This document shows, piece after piece, positions 25,852-35,030 of a stretch of DNA of 64,000 nucleotides (the first letter of the stretch is position 1; each line of letters starts with the position of its first letter). The DNA is from Bacteroidales bacterium (lineage in GTDB: Bacteria; Bacteroidota; Bacteroidia; Bacteroidales; UBA932), in the NCBI GenBank assembly GCA_022647615.1, contig JALCKZ010000001.1:1972178-2036177 (forward strand), written 5' to 3'. The notes beneath the pieces were generated by a model. That model ran no database searches and had not been told where the DNA came from. It saw only the letters and a list, made by a program, of their open reading frames with translations. The position numbers were made by a program, and so were the translations under genes.

Positions 25852-25859
25852 TACATTTG
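25852..25859 (+). promoter_or_regulatory. -7 promoter box (TACATTTG) for the histidine kinase gene
   Basis: TACATTTG matches TAnnTTTG and ends 22 bases before the ATG at 25882. An upstream in-frame ATG at 25816 lies before this box, which supports the later start. Confidence 0.5.
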
Positions 25860-25881
25860 TTACAGAATAACTCTAAAAAAA

Positions 25882-27186
25882 ATGAAAGGTTACTTTAAAA
25901 TAACGTTCATACTCGCTGCTCTCCTAATCATATTTCTTCAAGTGATTCTATTGCTGAATATTTGCAGGTCTATAGAAAGCCAACTATATACCAGCGTAGA
26001 TGAGAGTTTTAGCGCGGCTGTAAAAGATGAGTTGGTTCACAGAGTGGAAACTATTCATATTCCATCCGGGACTATATTGGCTGTATCCCCGGAAAACACT
26101 ATGATGCAGGATGAAGTCTACCTGGGATATAACGATTTTGCGGATAAAAACAACAGTCAAATTAATTTGGATTCATTAAAATATTTCTTTAGTACACAAT
26201 TGAAAAACAGAGAGATTCGCAATTTGTCTTTTAAGATAATAGCTGTAAACACAGATACCATATACTATAAATCAGTACTTGCATTTAAAGAGGATGAAAG
26301 CTTCCAAAAGATTAGCTATCGTGAGCTAAAGACACATATTATTCCAACTAAATCAAATTTTACTCAAGGAATACAAGCCATTATATCAAACCCTTACAAA
26401 GCCGTACTTGAAAAAATGTGGATGCTGCTGATAGCATCATTTGTAATAATTGTTTTTGTAATTTATTGTCTTGCGAGGTTGTCATACCTGCTTAACAGAA
26501 TGAAAGCGATATCTGATATGAGGCAGGACTACACACATGGGATGATTCATGATATGAGGAATCCACTCTCCTCTATTGGTTTTGCAGGAGAAGACCTTAA
26601 TAACATTCAGGAAATCAAGAACAATCCGGATGCTCAAGATGATGTGCGGATTATAAATAAAGAGAGTTCCATTCTTTCCGAGATGTGCAAAAAGATTTTA
26701 GTAATTTCAAAATTGGAGAGAAGGAAATTGCAATTCAAAATGGCCAATATTGACTTGGAAAAATTGTTTGGGGCCATTACAGACAAATACATGGCCATGT
26801 CACTGAAAAAAGTTGATTTTGAGATAGATGCTCAATGCAAATCATTGCTTGCGGATGAATCTTTTGTGAATGAAATGCTATGCAATCTTGTAGATAATTC
26901 CATTAAATATTCCGGCAATACCGTTAACATAAAACTCTCATCTGTTTTAAAGGGGGATATTACAGAAATCACAGTATTAGACAATGGAAATGGAATTGAC
27001 GAGAAAAACAAAAAGGGTTTGTTTGATAAGTTTGAGCGGGGCAAAAACGCAAGCAGTGCAGACGGTTACGGGATTGGGCTAAATTATGTATACCAGCTGA
27101 TGAAGGCCATGAACGGTTATACAGAAATAAAAAGCAAACCGGGAGACTGGACTGAAGTTACACTAGGTTTTCCAAATAACAGATAA
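25882..27186 (+). CDS. Membrane sensor histidine kinase
   Basis: A 434-residue sensor kinase. An N-terminal helix (FKITFILAALLIIFLQVILLLNI) and a second helix at about 178-200 (MLLIASFVIIVFVIYCLARL) enclose a periplasmic sensor domain of about 150 residues. The cytoplasmic part has a HisKA H-box, GMIHDMRNPLSSIGF, with phospho-accepting His223. It also has a HATPase domain with the N-box NEMLCNLVDNSIKYSG, G1 box VLDNGNGID and G2 box GYGIGLNYV. It pairs with the response regulator that starts four bases after its stop. The system faces two secreted protein genes, resembling RprXY-type arrangements. The signal is not known. Confidence 0.92.
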   Translation: MKGYFKITFILAALLIIFLQVILLLNICRSIESQLYTSVDESFSAAVKDELVHRVETIHIPSGTILAVSPENTMMQDEVYLGYNDFADKNNSQINLDSLKYFFSTQLKNREIRNLSFKIIAVNTDTIYYKSVLAFKEDESFQKISYRELKTHIIPTKSNFTQGIQAIISNPYKAVLEKMWMLLIASFVIIVFVIYCLARLSYLLNRMKAISDMRQDYTHGMIHDMRNPLSSIGFAGEDLNNIQEIKNNPDAQDDVRIINKESSILSEMCKKILVISKLERRKLQFKMANIDLEKLFGAITDKYMAMSLKKVDFEIDAQCKSLLADESFVNEMLCNLVDNSIKYSGNTVNIKLSSVLKGDITEITVLDNGNGIDEKNKKGLFDKFERGKNASSADGYGIGLNYVYQLMKAMNGYTEIKSKPGDWTEVTLGFPNNR

Positions 27187-27190
27187 TAAG

Positions 27191-27856
27191 ATGATTAAAC
27201 TATTATTTATTGATGATGACAAGGACCTTTGCGCACTTATTAAAAGAGTCATGGGGAAAAGCGGAGAGTACGAAATTGAGTGCGCTTTCAACGGAGCAGA
27301 GGGCATTAACGCATTACGCAATTATCGTCCAGACATAGTAGTTACAGATGTGGAGATGGAGAAGATGGATGGAATTTCTATGGTAAGAAAAATCAGGGAG
27401 AATGGCAGCACAATCCCTATTATTGTCCTGACAGGCAGGATGGATGAGACAGAACTTTGCGGCGCGGACGTTTATTTAGAGAAGCCTTTCACAAGGGAAA
27501 AACTTGATATCAATATTAAAAATCTTTTACAAAGCAAAGGATTCGGAGTAGCAGAACACATTTACAAACTGGGCAAATACACGTTCAACAGCGGCAAATA
27601 TCTGATTAGCAGCACTGACGGAGATATTGATTTACAGCAAATGGAGAGCAGGCTTCTGGAAATGCTATGCAAAGAGGCAGGAAATTATGTTTTAAAAAAT
27701 GAGATTCTGGGTACATTGTGGCCATGCTGTGAAAAAGAAAATGCAGCGCATAACCTTGATGTTCAGATGGGTAAAATAAAGGAACTGTTTTCCAAAGAGG
27801 ATAGAATTCAATTCATCACAAAAAAGGGCGTTGGGATAATGCTTAAAATCAAATGA
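27191..27856 (+). CDS. OmpR/RprY-like DNA-binding response regulator
   Basis: A 221-residue protein. The receiver domain (residues 1-115) has the acidic pocket LFIDDD, phospho-acceptor Asp53 in DIVVTDVEMEKMDG, Thr in IIVLTGR and the conserved Lys in LEKPF. The C-terminal half is a winged-helix OmpR-type DNA-binding domain (FNSGKYLISSTDGDIDLQQMESRLLEMLCKEAGNYVLKNEIL, ending in ITKKGVGIMLKIK). It is encoded four bases after the histidine kinase gene, so the two are a cognate pair. Likely targets include the divergent secreted protein genes. Downstream lies a repeat-rich, non-coding stretch. Confidence 0.93.
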   Translation: MIKLLFIDDDKDLCALIKRVMGKSGEYEIECAFNGAEGINALRNYRPDIVVTDVEMEKMDGISMVRKIRENGSTIPIIVLTGRMDETELCGADVYLEKPFTREKLDINIKNLLQSKGFGVAEHIYKLGKYTFNSGKYLISSTDGDIDLQQMESRLLEMLCKEAGNYVLKNEILGTLWPCCEKENAAHNLDVQMGKIKELFSKEDRIQFITKKGVGIMLKIK

Positions 27857-27869
27857 AGCTGCAAAGATT

Positions 27870-27983
27870 GCATGCTCGCTCTGCTCGCATGCAGAGCATT
27901 CCGCCACAAAGCGGCGTAATGCCTTGTGGTTCACGCGGCTATCGCCGCGGAGATGCACGCTCCCTCCGGTCGCGGGCCTGCGG
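27870..27983 (-). repeat. GC-rich multi-hairpin repeat element, copy B
   Basis: After the response regulator gene the sequence turns abruptly GC-rich with nested hairpins: GCTCTGC with GCAGAGC near 27878-27897, CCGC with GCGG at 27901-27914, and CGCGGC with GCCGCG near 27934-27949. On the minus strand 27911-27932 contains AACCACAAGGCA followed by TTACGCCGC, matching element A after htpG (AACCACAAGGCA, then ATGCGGC). It covers most of the non-coding gap before tex. An open frame through this area (27853-28095) is low complexity and is not called as a gene. Confidence 0.55.
27969..27983. repeat. 15-bp direct repeat, copy 1 (GTCGCGGGCCTGCGG)
   Basis: The string GTCGCGGGCCTGCGG recurs exactly at 28139-28153 in the same orientation, 170 bases apart. 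The two copies bracket an AT-rich segment with its own terminal inverted repeats. Confidence 0.75.
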
Positions 27984-28015
27984 CCTAAGGTACAATCTAG
28001 CACGACTTTCTGGGT

Positions 28016-28126
28016 GGTGGTATTATATAGCTCTCATATTCAACATATTGCAAGATAAGGGGTCCGAAATTCGAGACCCCTACCTGTGTAATTAATTGGA
28101 TTACTGGTATTTAACTATATACCACC
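28016..28126. mobile_element. MITE-like segment with terminal inverted repeats
   Basis: The left end GGTGGTATTATATAG (28016-28030) and the right end CTATATACCACC (28115-28126) are inverted repeats differing by a three-base insertion. Inside lies a hairpin at 28058-28081 (AGGGGTC with GACCCCT, inner GAA/TTC). The whole is about 111 bases, non-coding, and bracketed by the 15-bp direct repeats. No target site duplication is obvious, so a decayed miniature element is a suggestion only. Confidence 0.4.
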
Positions 28127-28138
28127 TTTCACCATCTA

Positions 28139-28153
28139 GTCGCGGGCCTGCGG
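28139..28153. repeat. 15-bp direct repeat, copy 2 (GTCGCGGGCCTGCGG)
   Basis: Exact second copy of the 27969-27983 string, located 34 bases from the end of tex. Confidence 0.75.
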
Positions 28154-28187
28154 ACTGGGGATGGTGTGGCTTGAGTTTGCGAGCGGA

Positions 28188-30323
28188 TTACTGCAGCAGT
28201 TTCAGCTGGATGCGGCCGCGCTGCAAATCTACGCCAATGACGCGGACTTTTACATTCTGGTGTAGCTTAAGGACTTCCGTTGGAGATTTGATAAAATGAT
28301 CCGCCATATTGGAGATATGGATAAGACCGTTTTGTTTGATGCCTATGTCCACAAATGCTCCAAAGTTTGTGATATTGGTAACAATTCCCGGCAGCTCCAT
28401 TCCCTCTTTAACATCCTCAATTGTAGATATTTCCTGAGAGAACTCAAATTCTTTTGCACTCTCGCGCGGGTCACGTCCCGGCTTCAAAAGTTCCTGAATA
28501 ATATCCTTAAGAGTTGGAAGACCAACCGCATCGCTAACGTATTTATTTATGTCAATGGCATTTACCTTTGCAGGATTAGAAATCAGTTCTTGCAAAGGAA
28601 CGTTCATATCGCCGGCCATCTGCGCAACAAGAGCATATCTCTCCGGGTGTACCGCCGTATTATCCAGCTCATTAGAAGCTCCCGGAATACGCAGGAATCC
28701 GGCCGCCTGCTCAAACACTTTAGCGCCAAGACGCTTAACTTTAAGAAGCTGCCGTCGGGAGCTAAAAGGACCATTCTCATTTCTGTAATCCACTATATTC
28801 TGGGCAATTGCAGGGCCTACGCCGGAAACATAAGAGAGCAGATGTTTGCTGGCGGTATTAAGATTTACCCCGACGCTGTTCACGCAGCTCTCTACTACAT
28901 CATCCAGCTTTTCCTTCAAAAGAGTCTGGTCCACATCATGCTGATACTGACCTATTCCCAAAGATTTTGGATCTATCTTTACAAGTTCCGCAAGAGGGTC
29001 CATAAGCCGCCTCCCGATAGATACTGCACCACGTACCGTAACATCATACTCAGGAAATTCCTCACGGGCGGTAGCTGATGCTGAATAAATTGAAGCGCCG
29101 TCTTCGCTGACAGAGAAGACTTTAACGGGATGAGAAAAACTCAGCCGCTTAATGAAAGCTTCCGTCTCACGCGCCGCAGTTCCATTGCCAATTGCAATAA
29201 CTTCAATTTTATATTTATCTACAAGTTCCGTCACTTTCTTCATTGCATCTATCTTCTGATTCACAGGAGGATGCGGGAAAATTACATCATGGGCAAGCAA
29301 CCTGCCCTGAGCATCCAGACATACAACTTTGCAACCGGTTCTAAAACCCGGGTCAAGAGCCAATGTTGCCTTCTGGCCAACAGGAGGAGCAAGCAGCAGC
29401 TGACGCAAATTCTCCCCAAAAACTTTTACAGAATCCAAATCTGCCTTCTCTTTTGCAATATGCAGCGCCTCATTTTCAATTGACGGATGGAGCAATCTTT
29501 TATAGGCGTCATCCTCCGCAATCTCAAATTGTTCATACAGCTGATGGGAAGTACAACGCTTTCCGTTAAACAAATGATGTGAAATTATTTTCTTGGAAAG
29601 GTTCTCATCCACAAGCACTTTTGCAGAGAGCACGCCCTCATCTGCGGCACGCAAAATTGCAAGCACCCTGTGAGAAGGCATGCGGGCAATATCCCCGCTA
29701 AAGTCAAAATAATTCTCATAATTAGCCCCCTCTTCCTCTTTGCCCTTTACAACTTTAGCTTTTATAATTCCGCTCTTGCAATAATATTTTCTTAGCTCCT
29801 GACGGATATCCTTTGACTCTGAAATATTCTCAGCTATAATGTCTCTTGCACCCTGCAAAGCAGCCTCCGCATCAGGCACCTTATCATTCACAAAACCTTC
29901 TGCAAATTTCTGAGGTTCAGACAAATCAAAAGACATCATTTTTACAGCAAGAGGCTCCAGCCCATTCTCTTTTGCAACACTAGCGCGGGTCTTCCTCTTT
30001 GGTCTGAAGGGCAAATAAATGTCCTCCAATTCCTGAGGGTCTATGCAATTTTCTATCTGCTTCTGCAGCTCCGGAGTCATCTTCTCCTGCTCCGTAATGC
30101 TCTTGATTACCGCCTCTTTGCGCTTGTCCAGATCATTAAATTTTTCCCAGTCAAACTTCACCTCCGCAACCTGCACATCATCCAAAGAACCTGTCTTCTC
30201 TTTCCTATATCTGCTGATAAAAGGAACCGTTGCGCCCTCCTCCAAAAGTTCTACACAATTCTCTATTTGCCAAGGTTTTACAGCAAGCTTGCCTGCGATA
30301 CTTTCTACGTACAGTTTATTCAT
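28188..30323 (-). CDS. tex: Tex family RNA-binding transcription accessory protein
   Basis: Tex is a conserved cytoplasmic nucleic acid-binding protein linked to transcription and RNA metabolism. The 711-residue protein has the Tex N-terminal region (VPFISRYRKEKTGSLDDVQVAEV, LEDIYLPFRPKRKTRASVAKENGLEPLA), the RNase H-like YqgF domain (LALDPGFRTGCKVVCLDAQGRLL), the helix-hairpin-helix segment (SVGVNLNTASKHLLSYVSGVGPAIAQNIVDYRNENGPFSSR) and a C-terminal S1 RNA-binding domain (VKEGMELPGIVTNITNFGAFVDIGIKQNGLIHISNM). It is full length. Near-miss copies of the CTGTCGGGA motif occur at 28752 and 29012. Confidence 0.95.
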   Translation of the reverse strand: MNKLYVESIAGKLAVKPWQIENCVELLEEGATVPFISRYRKEKTGSLDDVQVAEVKFDWEKFNDLDKRKEAVIKSITEQEKMTPELQKQIENCIDPQELEDIYLPFRPKRKTRASVAKENGLEPLAVKMMSFDLSEPQKFAEGFVNDKVPDAEAALQGARDIIAENISESKDIRQELRKYYCKSGIIKAKVVKGKEEEGANYENYFDFSGDIARMPSHRVLAILRAADEGVLSAKVLVDENLSKKIISHHLFNGKRCTSHQLYEQFEIAEDDAYKRLLHPSIENEALHIAKEKADLDSVKVFGENLRQLLLAPPVGQKATLALDPGFRTGCKVVCLDAQGRLLAHDVIFPHPPVNQKIDAMKKVTELVDKYKIEVIAIGNGTAARETEAFIKRLSFSHPVKVFSVSEDGASIYSASATAREEFPEYDVTVRGAVSIGRRLMDPLAELVKIDPKSLGIGQYQHDVDQTLLKEKLDDVVESCVNSVGVNLNTASKHLLSYVSGVGPAIAQNIVDYRNENGPFSSRRQLLKVKRLGAKVFEQAAGFLRIPGASNELDNTAVHPERYALVAQMAGDMNVPLQELISNPAKVNAIDINKYVSDAVGLPTLKDIIQELLKPGRDPRESAKEFEFSQEISTIEDVKEGMELPGIVTNITNFGAFVDIGIKQNGLIHISNMADHFIKSPTEVLKLHQNVKVRVIGVDLQRGRIQLKLLQ

Positions 30324-30447
30324 TTGAAAAAAATTTGATAAGAATCTTTAAACTTTATTACTTAAAAGTTGTAGCAAGATAATAAAAAAAACGCCCCCTT
30401 AAAAAGAGAGCATAAATGACAAAAAACATCATTACGATAATGATTCC

Positions 30448-32238
30448 TTAATCGTGCGATACTTGCTGCAGCTGATTTCTGTAAGCCGAGAAAATATTTG
30501 ATTTTGAGACAAATCCAAGATAGCGGTCCTCTTTGTCCAACACAGGAAGATTCCATGCTCCGGTGATTTCAAACTTTTTCATGACGGAGTCCATGCGGTC
30601 ATCTTCATAGACATAATCCTGAGCCGGTTTCATGTAAGTATAGACATGCTCTGTTGGATATTTGTTTTTATCAAACATATCAGCCTTTACATCATCCAGA
30701 GAGACAATGCCTTGCAACACACCAAGACGGTCAACCACTGGGAAAAGATTTCTCTTGGAATCTGCTATGACCTCCACAAATTCTCCAAGACTCTCATTCA
30801 TATTCACTACTGAAAAATCTTTCTCAATCAGCTCGCTCGTCTTAAGAAGAGTTAGTACTGCCTGATCACTATCGTGAGTCAAAAGATATCCCTGCTTTGC
30901 AATACGCTTTGTATATATTGAATAAGGCTCAAATAGTCTAATTGTTGCATAAGACATTGCAGCTGTAATAATCAGCGGCATCAGCAATGTATAACCACCT
31001 GTAATTTCGGCAATTAGAACAATCGCCGTCATTGGCGCCTGCATAACTCCAGCCATAAGCCCCGCCATTCCCACCAGCACAAAATTTGTCTCAGGAATAG
31101 AGAGCCCGCTAAGATTGCAAAACCTTGCAACTGCAAATCCAAGAATACCGCCCATAAACAGGGTTGGTCCAAAAGTTCCTCCCACTCCGCCACCTGCATT
31201 TGTGAAAGTCATGGAGAAAACTTTAAGGAAAAATACTGCCATAAAAAATGCCGGAACAATCCACGGCTTTACAAAAAAGCCGCTGAAGTAGGTAGTCCCG
31301 ATAGCTGCTAAATCCTTATCATTCAGAAGCGCAGAAAGACAGCCGTAACCCTCTCCGTAAAGCGGAGGCAAGAAAAAGATTAATACTCCAAGACCCAGGG
31401 AACATACAAACCATCTTCCAAAAGGATGGACAATTTTATGAATTTTATCCTCCATGAACAGAGTAATTCTCGTAAAATACAAAGATGCAAATCCACAAAG
31501 AATTCCAAATAAAACATAAAATGGAATATTTGCCATGCGGAAAGCTGAGAGCGTTGTCGCAAAAGTAACATCGCTGCCGTTCAAGACATAAGCAACCGTA
31601 GTAGCTGTAATTGAGGACATTACCAATGGCAGGATGGATGTCATGGACATATTGAAAAGCAATATTTCCAATGTAAACAGCACACCCGCCATAGGCGCCT
31701 TAAAAATTCCGGCAATTGCACCGGCAGCACCGCACCCTAAAAGGAGCGTTATGTTTTTATATGAAAGTCCTATTTTTCTTCCAACATTAGAACCAATGGC
31801 GGCACCGGTATAAACAATTGGAGCCTCAGCTCCTACAGAACCTCCAAAACCAATTGTCAGTGCGCTGGTTACGATAGAAGACCATGTATTGTGAGGTTTA
31901 ATTTTAGATTCATTTCTGGAAATTGCAAGCAACACCTTTGTAACTCCGTGGCTGATATTGTCCTTAATTACGTAGTGCACAATCAGATACGCAAGCAACA
32001 TTCCAATTCCGGGGTACAAGAAAAACAAAATGCCGGAAGAAGGGTTCTTAAACCATCCAACCAGCAAATGTTGTACTAACTTTATTAACTCCTTAAGAAT
32101 AACTGCCGCAAGTCCGCTTCCCAATCCAACTACAAAAGCCAGCAAAAGAATCTCCCTTTGCTCCGGCATCCTGTTGAGCCACAGGATTATCCGGCTAGAA
32201 ATTTTATGGGTTAAACGGTTGAGCATTACATCTCTCAA
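30448..32238 (-). CDS. ClC-type chloride channel/antiporter with C-terminal CBS domains
   Basis: A 596-residue membrane protein. The ClC core has the gating-glutamate motif GSVGAEAPIVYTGAAIGSNVG, the GIFKAPMAGVLFTLEILLF segment, GGGVGGTFGPTLFMGGILG, and a long series of hydrophobic helices. The C-terminal part from about residue 440 holds two CBS domains (SLGEFVEVIADSKRNLFPVVDRLGVLQGIVSLDDV; DRMDSVMKKFEITGAWNLPVLDKEDRYLGFVS), which bind adenine nucleotides in related proteins and may regulate gating. It would move chloride or another anion, possibly in exchange for protons; which mode applies cannot be told. The start codon is seven bases after the stop of the H1-like gene, so the two are co-transcribed. 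Confidence 0.93.
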   Translation of the reverse strand: MRDVMLNRLTHKISSRIILWLNRMPEQREILLLAFVVGLGSGLAAVILKELIKLVQHLLVGWFKNPSSGILFFLYPGIGMLLAYLIVHYVIKDNISHGVTKVLLAISRNESKIKPHNTWSSIVTSALTIGFGGSVGAEAPIVYTGAAIGSNVGRKIGLSYKNITLLLGCGAAGAIAGIFKAPMAGVLFTLEILLFNMSMTSILPLVMSSITATTVAYVLNGSDVTFATTLSAFRMANIPFYVLFGILCGFASLYFTRITLFMEDKIHKIVHPFGRWFVCSLGLGVLIFFLPPLYGEGYGCLSALLNDKDLAAIGTTYFSGFFVKPWIVPAFFMAVFFLKVFSMTFTNAGGGVGGTFGPTLFMGGILGFAVARFCNLSGLSIPETNFVLVGMAGLMAGVMQAPMTAIVLIAEITGGYTLLMPLIITAAMSYATIRLFEPYSIYTKRIAKQGYLLTHDSDQAVLTLLKTSELIEKDFSVVNMNESLGEFVEVIADSKRNLFPVVDRLGVLQGIVSLDDVKADMFDKNKYPTEHVYTYMKPAQDYVYEDDRMDSVMKKFEITGAWNLPVLDKEDRYLGFVSKSNIFSAYRNQLQQVSHD

Positions 32239-32244
32239 AAGTTT

Positions 32245-33150
32245 TTATTCATCGGCATCTGCGTCATCATCCGCATCGCCCATATTCTCAGTATCATTAT
32301 CAGGGAAAGTCTCTCCCTCAGCCGGTCCGTCAGACTCTGCGCCTGCGGCATCAGGAAACAAACCATTCTGAGCATCATCATAATCATCAATCTTCACCAC
32401 CATTTTAATCAGATACACAGCATCTTGAGTCTCCATTGAAATTGCGTAGAATGATGAGCCGTCAGGTTTGTCAACCTTAAATAAATCGGCCATATAATCT
32501 GCATAGCCTTTTGGATATTTCTCCCTGAATGCCTCCTGAAGATCCGCATTCATATTGGAATAACTAACAACCAGCCTCTTCTTTTTACTAATGGATGCAG
32601 GAACTCCCACATTCTTAGGTCTTTCCGTAGTCATCATAACAGGGCTCGCCTGCTGCTTATCAACGGAAACAGGTCTGATTTTTATTGTTGTTCTCTTTGC
32701 AATATCTTGTTTTGCAGAAGATTGTGCCACATTCTTAACCTCTTTCTTTATCTCCTTTTTAATCCCGACAGGTTTGGGTGCGGCAACCTTATTCTCAATT
32801 TTTTTAGGCTGCGCTTTCTCCGCTTTTTTAGGTTGAACCTTTACAACTTTCTGTGGCTGAGACTTAACAGCTTTTTTAGACTGGACTTTTTTTGCTTTTT
32901 TAGGCTGAACTTTGGCCACCTTTTTGGGTTGTGCTTTTACAACTTTCTTAGGCTGAACTTTCACCGCCTTCTTGGGTTGAGTCTTAGCCGTCTTTTTGGG
33001 CTGAACTTTTGCCGCTTTTTTTGGCTGAGCCTTTACCACTTTCTTAGGCTGTTTTTTGACCGCCTTTTTTGGCTGAACTTTTGCAACCTTTTTCTTAACA
33101 ACCACTTTTGTCTTTGGTGTAACCTTCTTCTTATTAACTGATTTAGTCAT
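32245..33150 (-). CDS. Lysine-rich histone H1-like repeat protein with conserved C-terminal domain
   Basis: A 301-residue protein. Residues about 20-115 consist of some fourteen degenerate copies of an eight-residue unit of the type KxVKxQPKK, giving an extended, highly basic region like eukaryotic H1 tails or bacterial Hc1-type proteins. Residues about 185-260 form a folded-looking domain (KKKRLVVSYSNMNADLQEAFREKYPKGYADYMADLFKV, FYAISMETQDAVYLIKMVVKID) that recurs, to my recollection, in Bacteroidota proteins with similar basic tails. The C-terminus is acidic (DNDTENMGDADDDADADE). The layout suggests a DNA- or RNA-binding chromatin-like protein, but this is inference. One CTGTCGGGA motif is present. 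Confidence 0.75.
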   Translation of the reverse strand: MTKSVNKKKVTPKTKVVVKKKVAKVQPKKAVKKQPKKVVKAQPKKAAKVQPKKTAKTQPKKAVKVQPKKVVKAQPKKVAKVQPKKAKKVQSKKAVKSQPQKVVKVQPKKAEKAQPKKIENKVAAPKPVGIKKEIKKEVKNVAQSSAKQDIAKRTTIKIRPVSVDKQQASPVMMTTERPKNVGVPASISKKKRLVVSYSNMNADLQEAFREKYPKGYADYMADLFKVDKPDGSSFYAISMETQDAVYLIKMVVKIDDYDDAQNGLFPDAAGAESDGPAEGETFPDNDTENMGDADDDADADE

Positions 33151-33219
33151 TGCTAAAAACGTGTTTTCTATTTCTCATGCAATTATACAGCAAATTTTCT
33201 AATAACAAAAAAAATTAAG

Positions 33220-35013
33220 TTATTTCTTAAAAAAATAGGATTTCTGTTCCTTTTTCCGCTGTGGATTTTTCTCCACGGGTATTGGTCTGAAAGTCCTTGT
33301 ATCCAGACCTGTATAATATGAAACAGAACTGCGCGTCATGGGGGTAGGAGTGAAGTCCTGCACCTGGTCCATATAGACTCCGCGCAAACATTTATTATGT
33401 GCAAGTGCCTGCATATCAGCCATTGTACAACCCGGATGAGATGAAATAAAATAAGGTACAAGCTGCAAATGCATATCTCTCTTGCGGTTATGGAGGTCAA
33501 ACTCCTCCCTTAATCTCTCAAATAATTTAAATGAAGGTTTCCCCATTTGCTTAAGCACCTCATCTTCCGTATGTTCAGGAGCAACCTTTAATCTGCCGCT
33601 GGTATGTTTTTCCATCAGCTCATAGAAATAATCACGACAGGTATTATCATAGAATCCTTTTTCTGAAAGGAATAAATCATATCGTATTCCGCTCCCGATG
33701 TATGAATGTTTAATTCCCGGCAAAGCATCAATCTTATGATAAAGTTCCAAAAGACTCTTATGGGAATTATTTAGATTTGAGCATATTACAGGGAAAAGGC
33801 AAGATTTTCTGCGGCACTTTTCACATAATGTTTTATCCTTGCCGCCCATCCTGTACATATTTGCAGTTGGCCCCCCTACATCTGAAATATTCCCAGCAAA
33901 ACCTGGCAACGCTTTAACTTTTTCAATCTCTCTCAAGATAGAATCACAACTTCTGCTCTGTATAAATTTCCCCTGGTGCGCAGCAATAGTGCAAAAGCTG
34001 CAACCGCCAAAACATCCTCTATGTATGTTAATTGAGAACTTAATCATCTCATACGCCGGAATCATTTTCCCCTTATAGCGCGGATGCGGAAGCCGCGTAT
34101 ATGGCAAATCGTGATAAGAATCCAGCTCCTCCTCCGCCGGCATATCAAAAGGAACATTTACATAAACATATCCTCCGCCGCATGGTTCGGCAATTCTCCT
34201 TGGATTCTTTATATTAGCCTGAAGCTCAATCTCATTGAAGTTTTCTATAAAAGCCCTTTTGCTCTTAACACACTCATCAAAAGAGTGCAGCAAAACTACG
34301 TCATCAGATTTTTTGGGCGCCTCCTTGCTAAAATATGCAATCTGCTTAAGGCTCTCTCTGTCATCAGAAAAATTCTCTTTTTCTCCCGACAGACTATCTT
34401 CCTTTTTCTTGTGATTTTTATTTCTCAGGTAATCAGCAATTTCCACAATCGCCTTCTCCCCCATTCCATAAATCAGAAAATCAGCTTTGCTGTCCAGCAA
34501 GATAGAAGGCATGAGTTTATCCTGCCAGTAATCATAGTGCGCAAGACGCCTTAAAGAGGCCTCAATTCCGCCTATAACTACGGGGACATCCGGATACAAT
34601 TTTTTAAGAATAAGGGAATATGTCTTAACTGCGTAATCTGGTCTGAATGAAGCAGCTCCGTTGGGAGTATAAGCATCATTGCTGCGCAATCTTTTTGCCG
34701 CAGTATAGTGATTCACCATAGAATCCATCGCCCCGGAAGTAATTGCAAAAAAGAGGCGCGGAACCCCCATCTTTTTAAAATCCCGCAAATCATCTCTCCA
34801 GTTTGGTTGCGGAACTACGGCAACTCTGTAGCCGTTATGCTCTAACACTCTTGCGATTACAGCTGCTCCAAAAGCAGGATGATCTACATAGGCATCACCT
34901 GAAAACAGAACAATATCTACATTCTGCCACCCAAGTTTGAGCATTTCATCCTTTGTAGTTGGAAGAAATGGTGAAACATGATTTCTTTTAATGTATTGTT
35001 GATTATTGTCCAT
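33220..35013 (-). CDS. YgiQ family radical SAM protein
   Basis: A 597-residue protein that matches the YgiQ family along its length: FLPTTKDEMLKLGWQNVDIVLFSGDAYVDHPAFG at the N-terminus (B12-binding-like region), VVIGGIEASLRRLAHYDYWQDKLMPSILLDSKADFLIYGMGE, and the radical SAM motif CxxxCxxC in HRGCFGGCSFCTIAAHQGK, followed by PTANMYRMGG and SGIRYDL. The C-terminal basic stretch is also typical. The biochemical role of the family is not established. It is separated from argS by 17 bases and probably lies in the same operon. One CTGTCGGGA motif is at 34384-34392. Confidence 0.92.
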   Translation of the reverse strand: MDNNQQYIKRNHVSPFLPTTKDEMLKLGWQNVDIVLFSGDAYVDHPAFGAAVIARVLEHNGYRVAVVPQPNWRDDLRDFKKMGVPRLFFAITSGAMDSMVNHYTAAKRLRSNDAYTPNGAASFRPDYAVKTYSLILKKLYPDVPVVIGGIEASLRRLAHYDYWQDKLMPSILLDSKADFLIYGMGEKAIVEIADYLRNKNHKKKEDSLSGEKENFSDDRESLKQIAYFSKEAPKKSDDVVLLHSFDECVKSKRAFIENFNEIELQANIKNPRRIAEPCGGGYVYVNVPFDMPAEEELDSYHDLPYTRLPHPRYKGKMIPAYEMIKFSINIHRGCFGGCSFCTIAAHQGKFIQSRSCDSILREIEKVKALPGFAGNISDVGGPTANMYRMGGKDKTLCEKCRRKSCLFPVICSNLNNSHKSLLELYHKIDALPGIKHSYIGSGIRYDLFLSEKGFYDNTCRDYFYELMEKHTSGRLKVAPEHTEDEVLKQMGKPSFKLFERLREEFDLHNRKRDMHLQLVPYFISSHPGCTMADMQALAHNKCLRGVYMDQVQDFTPTPMTRSSVSYYTGLDTRTFRPIPVEKNPQRKKEQKSYFFKK

Positions 35014-35030
35014 TAAAAAAGAGATTCAAG

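Noticed and set aside
28058..28081. Hairpin AGGGGTC/GACCCCT with a TCGA-like inner part, at first sight tRNA-like
   Set aside because: No acceptor stem, anticodon arm or 3' CCA context surrounds it, so there is no tRNA gene.
27853..28095. Open frame after the response regulator gene that could encode an Arg-rich peptide
   Set aside because: It runs through a GC-rich hairpin repeat and has low-complexity composition without family features.
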